Source of the DNA: Centrapalus pauciflorus
Taxonomy: Eukaryota > Streptophyta > Magnoliopsida > Asterales > Asteraceae
Assembly (NCBI GenBank): GCA_020465985.1
Contig: JAANYP010004337.1
Location: forward strand, 777,001-841,000
DNA: 64,000 nt
Direction: 5' to 3'
Made by a program: the position numbers and the translations under genes. Below, piece by piece: positions 12,830-26,292 of the stretch. How positions within the stretch are numbered: position 1 is the stretch's first letter; each line of letters begins with the position of its first letter. The notes under the pieces were generated by a model. It had not been told where the DNA came from and searched no databases. It saw only the letters and a list, made by a program, of their open reading frames with translations.

Positions 12830-12857
12830 TAGCTGAATACCCGTGCGTTGCTCGGGT
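12830..12857 (-). mobile_element. Helitron 3' terminus
   Basis: On the minus strand a GC-rich hairpin CCCGAGCAACGCACGGG is followed 7 nt later by CTAG and then T. This is the canonical Helitron 3' end with its insertion next to T. The body extends to higher coordinates; the 5' end was not located. Confidence 0.65.
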
Positions 12858-12885
12858 GATGTGTGATGAAATTAATATTTATAGT

Positions 12886-13075
12886 TAATTTTTTTGAACG
12901 GCAAATTAATCAACTCCTATTCCTAAACTACCATTTTGTCCCAAATGGGGACTTCAGAAGTTATTTTCACTGCCTAAATTCCAACTTGTCTACGACGGGA
13001 GTCGAAGCCGTGATCCGACACTTACACATAACCTCTCATACCAAATGGGCTAAACCCCATTGGTATTAATAATTA
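12886..13075 (-). mobile_element. tRNA-derived SINE (copy 1)
   Basis: On the minus strand there is an A box TAGCCCATTTGG, a B-box-like GGCTTCGACTCCC, a conserved body with AAGTCCCCATTTGGGAC, and a 3' tail GCCGTTCAAAAAAATT. A second copy lies at 36930-37095. Confidence 0.75.
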
Positions 13076-14205
<1,130 letters not shown>

Positions 14206-14250
14206 ATGAAAAATTTAGAATAATCAACCATTCATATCTATTTTATAAAA

Positions 14251-16417
14251 GGGCAAATGACCAAAAATAGTAACAAGTTTTGACATTGTTATCATTAATA
14301 GTAACATTATTAATTTTTTATCATTAATAGTAATAATTTTTTATTTTTTTGATCAATAATAGTAATGGGTGACCTGTAAACCTGTTTAGCAGGTCACCAA
14401 CTTTTCAGTTATCAAAAACAGTAACATCTTTTCAGATTTTTATCAATAATAGTAACATATCAAACTAAAAACATAATTTTTTTTATTTTATTAAGTTTTC
14501 TAATGTTTCATAAACACCAAAATAAACCAAATTTTTATTCCAATTATTTTACGGATATATAATATTCGATTGTTTATTCACAATTATATATAATATGAAT
14601 GAAAAATACTGTGAATCATTTCAATTTTCACTTTTTCTAACAAAAAACAACGAACAATCATTTTCTTAGTTTTTCCAAATAAAACAATACAAATTGTTCC
14701 ATTTTTTAGCTTTTTCCAATCTAAATGGATAACAGTTTTTTTATTTATAAAACAAAAAATCAAAATGAGTCTCAATATTTTTCATTCATAAAGCTACAAA
14801 ACACAATGAGTCATGATTTTTCCATTCATGGAAAAACTAAAAAATGAGTGGGTTCCAATACTTTTTCATTCGTAGTACTATTCATTTGGAATAAAAAAAG
14901 TACAAATTGATCAGCTTTTTAATAAATTACAGACAAAATTGATTACAAACTATACAACTTTTAGCTTTATTGAATGAAAAATTACGATCCAATCATGTTT
15001 TAGATTTTTTTTACAAAAAACTATAAATCATTTTGATTTTTCGTACAAAATAATTCCAACTCATTTATTTTTGTGTTTTTAACAACGAAAAAACTATGAA
15101 TTATTCCAATTTATAGTTTTGCCGAATGAAAAATATTGTAATCCATAAAAACGATACATAACCACTTGTACGAAACTATAAACTAAAATAATTCATAGTT
15201 TTTTCGTTGTTAAAAAAATTAATGAGTTGCAATTATTTTGTACGAAAAATCAAAATTATTAATGGTTTTTTGTTAAAAAAATCTAAAACATGATTGGGTC
15301 GTAGTTTTTCATTCGGGAAAGCTAAAAGTTGTATGATTTGTAATCAATTTCGTTTGGAATTTACTAAAAAGCAGATCAATTTGTAATTTTTTTATTCCAA
15401 ATGAAAAGTACTGCGAATGAAAAAGTATTGCGACCCATTCCTTTATTAGTTTTCTATGAATGGAAAAATCATGACTCATTGTGTTTTATAGTTTTATGAA
15501 TGAAAAATATTGAGACTTATTTTGATTTTTTGTTTTATCAATAAAAAAACTATGACCCATTTAGATTGGAAAAAAACTAAAAAATGAAACGAATTGTATT
15601 ATTTTATTCGGAAAAACTAAGAAAATGATTGTTCGTAGTTTTTTGTTAGAAAAAGTGAAAATTTAAATGATTCACAATATTTTTTGTGAACTCATATTTC
15701 TAGCAATTCATTCATATTAAACAATTCACATGAACAACTATCAATCAAACACAATCTATTGAATGATTATAGAGAGAAATATTACATTGAGGTTTTGGTG
15801 ACTTGCACAGCAAACTTCTATTCTCTCTCTACTGTTCAACATGCATGCGTATTCCCTATATTATTCTCTATATTATATAGTCAACTGAACTATATATATA
15901 CACAATTTACAACTATTGTGTATTTACAATAAAGCCCCTGAACTTTATATAATATAATTGTTTCATCTCTATTATTTATTCCCAACATTCTCCCCCTTAG
16001 AGATGAACACAATTATTAAAAGTAAAATTCATTTGAACTCTACAAATGTTGTCCCTAACATTTTTTCATTCATATTATATATAATTGTGAATAAACAATC
16101 GAATATTATCTATCCATAAATATTCGGAATAAAACTTTGGTTTATTTTGGTGTTTATGAAATATTAGAAATCTTAATAAAATTAAAAAAAATTATGTTTT
16201 TAGTTTGATATGTTACTATTATTGATAAAAATATGAAAAGATGTTACTATTTTTGAAAACTGAAAAGTTGGTGACCTGCTAAACAGGTTTACAGGTCACT
16301 CATTAATATTATTGATAGAAAAATAAAAAGTTGTTACTATTAATGATAAAAAAATAAATAATGTTACTATTAATGATAAAAATGTCAAAACTTGTTCATA
16401 TTTTTGGTCATTTGCCC
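14251..16417. mobile_element. Foldback Mutator-like element
   Basis: Ends are GGGCAAATGACC and GGTCATTTGCCC, with a perfect 9-bp duplication TTTATAAAA at 14242-14250 and 16418-16426. The arms are inverted almost to the centre near 15150, making a palindrome of about 1 kb per arm. The right arm alone has an extra block at about 15690-16060, which looks like a copia retrotransposon 3' fragment. There is no transposase. Confidence 0.85.
15690..16060 (-). mobile_element. Copia-type 3' LTR fragment inside the foldback element
   Basis: On the minus strand, ATCTCTAAGGGGGAGAA (polypurine tract) is directly followed by TGTTGGGAATAAA, the usual junction between copia polypurine tract and 3' LTR. The LTR-like segment runs about 300 bp to TGAGTTCACA near 15690. 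It breaks the symmetry of the foldback element, so it was inserted or captured there. Confidence 0.6.
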
Positions 16418-16426
16418 TTTATAAAA

Positions 16427-17094
16427 CTATAAAAATAATAATTTTGAATAATTAATGTTTAATTGTAATATGTATATGTAAATAAATATCCCATTATTTT
16501 ATGCAAGTTTGTTAGTTTGATAAGATTGCTAATTTTATCCCATTATTTTCTGAATTTTAACAAATTATATTGCGCCAAATCAGCAACATTAATTTTCTCA
16601 ATTTTTGCCAATCATATTGTGCCAAATCAGCCTTAAAAATAGGAATTTCTACCAATAATATTGTGACACGTGAGCATTTTTCTCACTGCTCCGTCAGCAA
16701 TATATATATATAATATACTCCCATTCCTGAAAAGCTTGTTCCCTAAAACCATCAACTTTTATCGTAAACATAATCTCCTAACATACCCTTCGTGTCACTA
16801 CCACCACACACTAAAAAACAACCATACATAAATAAAACATATTTATACTTGGTTTGCGATAATATGATCACTGATATTACCATGTTGCAATGCAAGGAGG
16901 TTGCGATAAAGAAATTCTATCCAAGCCTTATTGGGTTCATATGTGACTTGACTGACTAACTTTCTCAAAAGTTGACATGTTGTTTACGAACTCAGACACT
17001 CGGTGAAGAACGTGGAGTCGGTAGGGAAACTTTTAGATTAAAAAACACATTGTGGACTACCATTCATTGGATTAAAAAAATACATTGCGGACCG
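16427..17094. other. Gene-free stretch in element C
   Basis: No complete frame is seen. Mixed-composition sequence at 16730-17040 is less AT-rich than its surroundings and could be captured or decayed coding DNA, but I cannot identify it. Confidence 0.4.
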
Positions 17095-17415
17095 ACATTC
17101 ATCGAATTCAAGAGATGCTTCGGTTTCAAAGGATTCACGACTTAACATCGGATTTAAGAGATGCTTCGACATTCATCGGATTCAAGAGATGCTTCGGTTT
17201 CAAATGATTCACGACTTAACATCGGATTCAAGATATGCTTCGACATTCATCAGATTCACGAGATGCTTCGGTTTCAAATGATGCACGACTTAACATCGTA
17301 TTCAAGAGATGCTTCAACATTCATCGGATTCACGAGATGCTTCGGTTTCAAAGGATTCACGACGTAACATCGGATTCAAGATGCTTCGACATTCATCGGA
17401 TTCAAAAGATACATT
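17095..17415. repeat. 74-bp minisatellite, about 4.3 copies
   Basis: AGATGCTTCGGTTTCAAA recurs at 17113, 17187, 17261 and 17335, an exact 74-bp period. Each unit also holds ATTCACGACTTAACATCG and TTCGACATTCATCGGATTC. The overlapping frames repeat MLRHSSDSRDASV and are not taken as a protein. Confidence 0.9.
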
Positions 17416-17945
17416 ACGGACACACATTCATTGGATTCAATGGATTCATTAGGTTCATTGGTTTAATTTTATCAAAAAATTCGTTCGGTTCATTAGCTTC
17501 ATTAGGTTCATTGGCTTAATTTTAATTATCAAAAATTTCGTTAGGTTCATTAGATTCATTAGGTTCATTGGTTTAGATTAATCAAAAATTTTATTATGTT
17601 CATTAGATTAATTTAATAAAAAATTTCATTAATTAAACTAGTCAATTTCTTAAAATTCATGGCCTTCAAATTAAAAAACTTAATAGCATACGTTGGGTTT
17701 CATACTAAGAATTTCATATTATTCATTTAATATTTGAAAAATATGGAAATACAATATTGATATGAATGAATTATAGGTGGCATAGATTTCGGTGAACCCT
17801 CCTACAAATTAGGGTGGAAACAACCGTCACATTCTTGTTCCATTTTTGCCCCTGACTCAAATTTTTTTTGATTCTTTTAATTAGAATATGTAAATATTGA
17901 TGTGTATTAATTTCATTGGTTCACATTGTTCACAATAGATCCTGT

Positions 17946-17948
<3 letters not shown>

Positions 17949-18014
<66 letters not shown>
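17949..18014. repeat. (TA)n spacer between C and D2
   Basis: Pure TA run joining the right end of element C to the left end of MITE D2. Confidence 0.95.
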
Positions 18015-18017
<3 letters not shown>

Positions 18018-18279
18018 GTGAGTTCAATGGAAAACCACTATGCACCTGAAAATTGTGGAAACCAACACGTACCGTCCGATTTGGTGCATTACATGAAAAA
18101 CGCGGTGGCATGATCGTAAATAAGGTGATGCATCACGCGGGATTTTGATGCATCGCGCGGAAAATTTGATGCATCACGCAGAATTTTGATGCATCACGCG
18201 GGGAATTTGATGCATTTGTGGTGGTGCAGTGCGGTTTTCACAAGTTTTCAGGTGCATTTTGGTTTTCCATTGAACCTCC

Positions 18280-18282
<3 letters not shown>
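18015..18282. mobile_element. TA-flanked MITE, family D (copy 2)
   Basis: The termini are TATAG-GGGTGA-GTTC and, inverted, TATAG-AGGGAG-GTTC, both followed by AATGGAAAACCA. Subterminal ATGCACCTGAAAA is inverted at the other end as TTTTCAGGTGCAT. The interior has repeated GATGCATCACGCGG motifs. It lies between (TA)n runs. Confidence 0.85.

Positions 18283-18342
<60 letters not shown>
18283..18342. repeat. (TA)n spacer between D2 and E
   Basis: Pure TA run at the left edge of element E. Confidence 0.95.
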
Positions 18343-18345
<3 letters not shown>

Positions 18346-18416
18346 ATGAGATCTATTGTGAACAATATATATTTTGTGAACATTGTGAACCAATAGAAAC
18401 TTGACACGTTAGAAAA
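18343..18416 (+). repeat. Left terminal inverted repeat of element E
   Basis: About 74 bp, roughly 84 percent identical to the inverted right end at 31059-31132. It contains three GTGAAC motifs spaced 11-18 nt apart, possible transposase-binding repeats. Confidence 0.85.
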
Positions 18417-18596
18417 TGAATATGATTATTATATTTAAATAAAATGCAGGTCATAGGGGCAATTTAGTAATCCATAATATTCTGGAATTGGGATAAGAGA
18501 GACAATCTGGTACGTTCCGAGAGAATAGGGTTTTTGATAAACCTGAATCCTCTGTCAAGATTAATCCAAAATGCTTCAGCTCGTGGAAGTTAATTT

Positions 18597-18604
18597 TATA
18601 AATA
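18597..18604 (+). promoter_or_regulatory. Likely TATA box of the C48-like gene
   Basis: TATAAATA lies about 100 nt upstream of a leader-intron donor (AAAG|GTAATT at 18701/18702). The matching acceptor, GATTAG|TTGG, is at 18794/18795, just before the ATG at 18804. Position and consensus support a promoter; transcription is not shown. Confidence 0.4.
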
Positions 18605-18803
18605 CGAGTTACCTGCATTCAATCGCATGTGTATTGAATTTGCGATTAGGGTTTCTACGGTGCCTTCTTGTAGTTGCAGTAATTCCAGAGCATCAAGAAA
18701 GGTAATTTTGTTTAAAATATTGTCTTTTGCGTAATCTTTTAAACATTCGAGACTAGCATTCAGATATTGATTTGTGCTTCAATTGAATGATTAGTTGGTA
18801 TCT

Positions 18804-21800
18804 ATGGATGCTAGTAAACAGATGGAAGATAAATCCAGAGGGAATCATCCAATGCAACCTCTGGAAGTCGAGGATTATGATCGAGAAAAAAGACGAGTTA
18901 AGGGGAAACAAGTGGTTATAATCGAGGACTCACCAGTTGTATCAAAGCGAGGTATGATTGATTAGTACCAATGTAAATGAATATGAACGTATGTGAGTAT
19001 TCAGATTCTATTTTTCGCTTCTCTCGAATCCTGGGAATTTTATATGTTGTTAATCGTAAGTTTATATGTAATGTGGTGAACCTAATGAATCCTTTGCATT
19101 ATGTATATACATGAACCCCCTGGTGAACCTAATGAATCCTGTGCACTGTATATACATGAACCCCTGGTGAACCTTATGAACCCTGTGCACTGTATATACA
19201 TGAACCCCTGGTGAACCTTATGAACCCTTTGCACTATATATATGTGAACCCCTGGTGAACCTAATGAACCACTTGCACTATATATACGTGTAATGCGTAG
19301 TGAACCTAATGGACCACTTAGCATTATACATATTTATAAAGTGTTGTTTATTTAATAAAAAATAGTGAATAAATGCATATATAGAAAACATAAATGAAGT
19401 TGTTTCTACTTGAGTAGTTCCTATGGCATCTAAGTTGATTTTACTTGAGTAGTTCCTATGGTTTAAATTGAAGCGTCTGCAACTTTTTACAAAATCAACC
19501 AGACCATAAAGTGCATACAAAATCAACCTGTACGTGCTACATGTGGAAATCATGATTTTGACCTGTTAGTCTTATATCAACAAATTGAGATTTGAATTAG
19601 ATTTGTAAAATAGTTGAATATATAGAAAACATAAATAAAGGTGTTGTAAATTAAGGTTCATAACATGAGTAAGTAATATTTCAATCATATCAATTCAACA
19701 AAATCCACTAATTTTTTAAACTATTAATTGATTAAAATGCTTACATGTTAAGAAGATGGCATTCCATGTCTCAATCATTTAGTAATTGGTCAACCAGTCG
19801 AATCATCTGCATCTGATGAATCTTTGATGGTATATATGTTTGGCACATTGTTTTTCTGGCCTGCAGATGCTGATTTTTGAATCCTCTGCCATTGTTGAAG
19901 CATGTGCAGACTGTATACATGCTACAATTAACTATTTTTTTTTTTTGAATCCTTTGCATCTAATGTATCCAGTATGTTATATATGTTTGTCAAATGGTTT
20001 CTTGGTAACCTAATGGATCCTTTGCACTATATATACATGTAATGCGTAGTGAACCTAATGAACCACTTAGCATCATACATATTTATAAAGTGTTGTTTAT
20101 TTAATAAAAAATAGTGAATAGTTGCATATATAGAAAACATAAATGAAGTTGTTTTTACTTGAGTAGTTCCTATGGCATCTAAGTTGATTTTACTTGAGTA
20201 GTTCCTATGGTTTAAATTGAAGCGTCTGCAACTTTTTACAAAATCAACCAGACCATAAAATGCATACAAAATCAACCTGTACGTGCTACATGTGGAAATC
20301 ATGATTTTGACCTGTTAGTCTTATATCAACAAATTGAGATTTGAATTAGATTTGTAAATTAGTTGAATATATAGAAAACATAAATAAAGGTGTTGTAAAT
20401 TAAGGTTCATAACCTGAGTAAGTAATATTTCAATCACATTAATTCAACAAAATCAACTAATTTAATAAACTATTGATTTATTAAAACGGTTACATGTTAA
20501 GAAGATGGCATTCCATGTCTCAATCATTCAGTAATTGGTCAAGCAGTCGAACCATCTGAATCTGATGAATTTTTGATGGTATATATGTTTGGCACATTGT
20601 TTTTCTGGTCTGTGGTCTGTCAGATGCTGATTTTTGAATACTCTGCCATTGTTGAAGCATGTGCAGACTGTATACATGCTACAATTAATTACTTTTTTTT
20701 TGAATCCTTTGCATCTAATGTTTCCAGTATGTTATATATGTTTGTCAAATGGTTTCTTGGTAACCTAATGGATCCTTTGCACTATATATACATGTAATGC
20801 ATAGTGAACCTAATGAACCACTTAGCATCATACATATTTATAAAGTGTTGTTTATTTAATAAAAAATAGTGAATAGTTGCATATATAGAAAACATAAATG
20901 AAGTTGTTTTTACTTGAGTAGTTCCTATGGCATTTAAGTTGATTTTACTTGAGTAGTTCCTATGGTTTAAATTGAAGCGTCTGCAACTTTTTACAAAATC
21001 AACCAGACCATAAAATGCATACAAAATCAACCTGTACGTGCTACATGTGGAAATCATGATTTTGACCTGTTAGTCTTATATCAACAAATTGAGATTTGAA
21101 TTAGATTTGTAAATTAGTTGAATATATAGAAAACATAAATAAAGGTGTTGTAAATTAAGGTTCATAACCTGAGTAAGTAATATTTCAATCACATTAATTC
21201 AACAAAATCAACTAATTTAATAAACTATTGATTTATTAAAACGGTTACATGTTAAGAAGATGGCATTCCATGTCTCAATCATTTAGTAATTGGTCAAGCA
21301 GTCGAACCATCTGAATCTGATGAATTTTTGATGGTATATATGTTTGGCACATTGTTTTTCTGGTCTGTGGTCTGTCAGATGCTGATTTTTGAATCCTCTG
21401 CCATTGTTGAAGCATGTGCAGACTGTATACATGCTACAATTAATTACTTTTTTTTTTAATCCTTTGCATCTAATGAGTCCAGTATGTTATGTATGTTTGT
21501 CAAATGGTCTCTTGGTAACCTAATGAATCTTGTGCAACTATAATATATTCGTAGAATCTAACGTATCCAGCAATATGCATCATACAGATTACCAAATCAA
21601 GTTTGAATCATTATTTGAACATTGACGGTGCATTTTTTTTGTGGTTACATGTGCATATTATGAAATTACATAAACAGGGAAAGAGAATGAGTTTGGTAGT
21701 GATGATTATGATCTTGATTTATTTAATCATGGAGTTAGAGATGAGAACACAGAAGGAATAGAAACACGGGCATTGAGGACACGCATGTGTACCAGACGAA

Positions 21801-24800
21801 TGGTCCAAGCTTTGAAGGGAATGAATACAGAGCAACATAGGGTAGTAAAAGAAATGGGGTTTCAAGAGATTCTAAATTTCCGAATATCTGAAATACCACA
21901 CAACTTAGCATTTTGGCTAGTTGAAAGGTTTAGTAGCATGACATGCTCATTAGAGTTGCCAAGCGTGTCGTTGCGAATAACAAAGGAAGATGTACATGAA
22001 GTATTAGGGATACCTATTGGTGGAAGCAGAATACGTAAATTAGAAAGATGCGATGGTAATAATGAACTAACAAAAGGGTGGAGATCAATGTTTGGAAGTA
22101 AGCAAAAAATCAACTTGACAGATGTTGCTGAAAAGATAGAAGCAGAAGATGCAGCTGAAGAGTTTTTTTGGTTGAACTTCCTAGTAATGTTTGTAACTTC
22201 AATGATAGAGGGTATATCTAGCGGCACAGTCAATCAACGGTTCATCTCATCAATGAAGTCTGTTAATAATGTGAAAAACATGGACTGGTGTGACTATGTT
22301 TTGGAGTCGTTAGTAAAAGGCAAGGAATCATGGAAAAAGGAATCACGTAGCTCATACTACTTGGGACCCATTGCGTTTTTGACGGTATGTGAGTACAACA
22401 TAAAGTATATTTATCTTTTTTACATGTAACTTATTTATTTAAATTTATTAATGCAGCTGTTTTATGTGAATGCAACTGTTTCGGAACGAGTAGCAGTGCC
22501 GATAAATAAGCCAATTTTTAGAGGGTGGACAGATGGTTTATTAAAAAGCAGGGAGACAGAAGAAATAGAATTAGGTGGGTTCGGTTTGCTAAGGATGAAG
22601 GAGGGAAAGACATTGACACATGCAGAAGGTGATGTTGATCACGTGGATCTTGAGTTGTTGGCAGACAGAATGCATGGAATAGAATCTGAAAAACAAAAAA
22701 GAAAGGTAGAATGGGCAGAAAGCAGTGTAAAGAATGAACAAAAAATTGCAAAGAGAGGTAAATTTAAAATCCTTTATTAATTGTTACTATGTAACGTTTT
22801 ACTAACATGTTAAATGAATGTCATGAAAGTTGTGTTTTTGACTGACCGGTAAACAGATGAGGCTGGATGCAGTTATCGACTTCCTAATGAAACTTTGAAT
22901 TACAGCGGAGAAGACAGTGAAAGTGATGAAGACGACTATCAAGCCGGGACAATAAAAAAGGAAGAGGTAAAAGTCGCTTCTTTTTTTGGTTATATGATTC
23001 AATGTTTAGTGTTAATATGAAAAGATAATATTATTTACAATAAGAAATGGTTATGAATTTTTGTAGATGATGAAGAAAAGATTAACCAATGCACTCGAGT
23101 TGATATGGGACGTTCATAAAGAATTTGAAACTAAAATGAAACAAGCCTTGAAAACGTTCCCTGGTGATAAAGAAATTGAGGGCATTAAATGTTTAATGGA
23201 GGATAAGTTAATGATGGCATACAATAGAAGCAAAGATATACTAGGCATTGAGGTCTACAAAACACCAATGAATGAAGAGAGTGCGCCATTGTTCACCCAA
23301 TGGTTGTCAGATGATGAGATTATTGAATCAATGGAAAGAATTGAGAAGGAAAAAGCAGTTGTAGTATCAACAAATGATTACGAGTCACCACTTCCAATCC
23401 GAACAATAAGCTTTGAATCACCAGAATCAATGCCATCATTTGATCTGCATCTCTCACAGGACTACGATTCAGGTGATATAAATGTTGATTCAAGTCTAGA
23501 TAAGGAAAAAGTAGATGGTCAATGTAGTGTACAAGGAACAAAACCTGGCATTTCAATATTCACCGGAAATCCAATAAGATCTACAGGTAAACCACCGCGT
23601 CCTACTCGAGTTACGAAATTGCCAGATTCAATGAAGTCTCCTTATGTGCAACGAATTGTGTCGCTAACGGAGAAACTATCAACACATGAAAAACGAGTGT
23701 CCGAATATTTTTTTGCAATGACAGGATCAAAAGAGTACGCTACTAATTTATTTTTAAAAATATATCTAGGTATATGAAAATGATTTTGTGAACTAATTTA
23801 AAACCATATATTTTGCTTTTGTAGTGACATTGTATACGATACTGGAAAAGGAGATGAATGTTTTAGGCATTCACTGGAATCATTAAGACCAGGTATTCAT
23901 GTTGATGGAAGGGTGGTGAACACGTGGAGCACAATATTGACTGCAGAAGAGAAATTGAAAAGTAGCTCGTCAGTGAGCCGAGTCTTTTTCTCGGTATATG
24001 TCTTTGTAAGTATCTGGTGAACATACTATGATATAATTAGATAATGATGGTTGTATAAGTTTGTGAAAAATGTTGACAGACTGAGAAAATGATGCGTGAT
24101 GCAAAAGATGCAGTTGGTCTATATTCCGAGTTCAAGGATAGGATTGAGATGGATCTTGAGTTTTATGAGAAGCCTTTAACGTTAAAGCAAGAGCAACTGG
24201 TATGTCTTTAATCATTGTCATTCAGTTTAATGGTAGCTATTTTGGAGTCTGATACAAAATATCAATGAATTGAAAAAATATTAATGGTTATTAAATATGT
24301 GCATGTGTAGATGTTCTTCCCAATTGAAAGGGAATCATTTTACTACGTCATTACTGTTGATTTAAAAAGAGGTAAAGTATACATTCTAGATGAAGGGAAG
24401 AATATGAACTGTGATGTATTAAAGTATGGAAATCTGCCGAACCTCCTTGTAAGTTGATTAATAGTAGTTCATTAATCCATACTATTAACATATGCACTGA
24501 GAGCTTGTTTGAAACTTGGATTGCAGTTGGAGTGTTTGAATAAGTACTTAAAGGAGGTAAGGCACCCTATGGGAGGTAGAATAGATGGTAAGAAACCAAA
24601 GAGACTGGAGATGAAGTGGAGGACCGAACGTAATGGGCTAGACAGTGGAGTGTTCACCATGCGCCACATGGAAACATTTAAAGGAGACAATGTGCAACAT
24701 TGGGATTCAGGGTTAAAAGTTGAAGGAAACGAGCAACGACAACAAATAATTGAACTAAGAAGAAAGTACATAACTAAAATATTGATGAGTGAGTCTAATC

Positions 24801-24892
24801 TTGTGAAGAAGACGCTAGTCGAGGAAACCATGGAGTATATGAAATTGGACGATGCAACGAAGCAGCAATTAAAGGCCGGAGCTATTGAATGA
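18804..24892 (+). CDS. Ulp1/C48 protease-like protein of element E (9 exons, catalytic His and Cys replaced)
   Basis: Coding exons: 18804-18951, 21678-22384, 22457-22757, 22857-22966, 23067-23734, 23825-23993, 24080-24199, 24311-24448, 24527-24892. All join in frame for 908 aa. Eight introns have GT-AG ends; only the exon 5 donor (GA|GTACGC) is weak. The middle part (for example FRISEIPHNLAFWL, ITKEDVHEVLGIP, then GGFG) matches the N-terminal domain usual in plant transposon-borne C48 proteins. The C-terminal C48 fold is recognised by FFPI near 743, YYVITVDL, ILD near 768, and DSGVFTMRHMETF from 826. In active C48 proteases a His precedes YY and a Cys lies in D-C-G. Here they are Phe751 and Ser827, so proteolysis is probably lost while the frame is kept. 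Intron 1 (2.7 kb) holds the tandem repeats. The gene converges on the transposase gene. Confidence 0.8.
19075..19320. repeat. 44-bp minisatellite in intron 1 of the C48-like gene
   Basis: TGGTGAACC recurs at 19121, 19165, 19209 and 19253, an exact 44-bp period. Units read CTGGTGAACCTTATGAACCC, then a GCACTATATATACATGAA-like half. Confidence 0.9.
19260..21560. repeat. Three tandem copies of a unit of about 750 bp
   Basis: Near-identical blocks start around 19278, 20027 and 20782 (offsets 749 and 755). Each holds GTAGTTCCTATGGCATCTAAG, GAAGCGTCTGCAAC and GAAGATGGCATTCCATGTC landmarks. Each copy encodes the same antisense frame of 91 codons, which is a shadow of the duplication. The array lies wholly in intron 1 of the C48-like gene. 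Confidence 0.9.
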
Positions 24893-26292
24893 CATGCACA
24901 TAGAATAAAGTGAAATTCAGATTAATAACTATTATTTCATTCTTAACTATATTTCCGTTTTCGTATTTCATACAATAATGTTATTTGTGTATTCGTAGAG
25001 GAACAAGGGAAACGGTGGTTGATAATGTTGGTTCGAATTGAATTTTTCTGGTTATCTAATATTTTTTTTTTAATATTTTTTTGATCCACATGCGCTATTG
25101 GTCATATAAGCTTAATTGTAAAGTTCACCTGTGCATTCTTACTTTTACTTTCCATGCACTGGTACATGTAGCAGGCTTCATGAGCTGATGCATTGTGTTG
25201 GGTATTCCGAATATTGATACAAGGTTGATCTATCTATCTATCTGATTAGATCATTTCAACCAACGAAATTATTTGGCTTTGTTTGGCAGATTCAGTATGA
25301 TCTATTCAGTTCTGGAATCTACAATCTTACCAGCTATAAATTGCATATAGTAGACATTATTATAGATTCTGGAACCCATGGTTGTGGTTTTGATAGCAGC
25401 ACTGGCAATCATCAAGCAACATCTTCCAATAAAAAAATATATGAAGTTCTACATATCTGCCACTTAAGTAGGAAGAATACAATAATCAGATTTAGTAACC
25501 ACAAAAGATCAAACTAACATGTCTGCGTCTATGCAACAAGACATCGTTACTTGGTGTTTAAAGATTATATTGACCTTGAAGAATAAAATATGGAACTCTA
25601 TGTATTTTAAGAAGTGAAACATAAATTATGGTTGCAAAAAGAAACATAAGTTAATATATCAGATTCTTGTAAGTACATAACAGATGCACATTAAAAGTTG
25701 TATAATATTAAGTAAAAAAGTAAGTTCTTTGTTCCTGGCTAAATCTGTTATAAGGTTAATTAAGCATATGGTTCACAGGGTTCGAAACGAAGATATTGTT
25801 AACAATTATTTGCGACAATAAGGGTATGCAAAATATGTAACCAGGTTCACGAGATTCAAAGTGTTCAATATATTCAAGGATTATAGTTGCGTCTTTTGAA
25901 ACCACATTGTAAATAAAATTTCTAGAAAGAAGTTCAACACTTTTAAGGGGACATCCATATCAAACTGTAACTAGTGTTGCCGAGTTTAGAATTGAACTAT
26001 TTTTTGAGTGTATTAGATTACATAGCAACCAACCTTGTAACGATAGTTTATGTAATTGTTTTGGCGGACTCACAAATAAACAATGAATGCCATTGAGTTG
26101 ATGGTTATAAGAATTGTAAACATTATTTTGATTGTTATATGCAACATTTGAAAACATAGAAAAATAGTGATTGCAAAAATAATGGAAAAACAACGTATTT
26201 GGGTATTCACTGAAAAAAAAAGATAAATAAAAAGTATATACTAGGAAAAATTGTGAAATAATTACAAATATATGAAGTGATGATGACAGGTT
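24893..26292. other. Intergenic region between convergent genes of element E
   Basis: Contains the 3' flanks of both element genes and a short TCTATCTATCTATC run near 25226. No further gene is seen. Confidence 0.6.

Noticed and set aside
17161..17519. Repetitive frames of 68 and 94 codons
   Set aside because: They are produced by the 74-bp minisatellite, whose unit length is not a multiple of three.
17095..21560. CRISPR-like array from regularly spaced repeats
   Set aside because: Repeats are head-to-tail tandem units without unique spacers, in a plant nuclear context.
21862..22233. Antisense frame of 123 codons within the C48-like gene
   Set aside because: It is a shadow of exon 2 of that gene; the sense frame has family similarity and correct splice sites.
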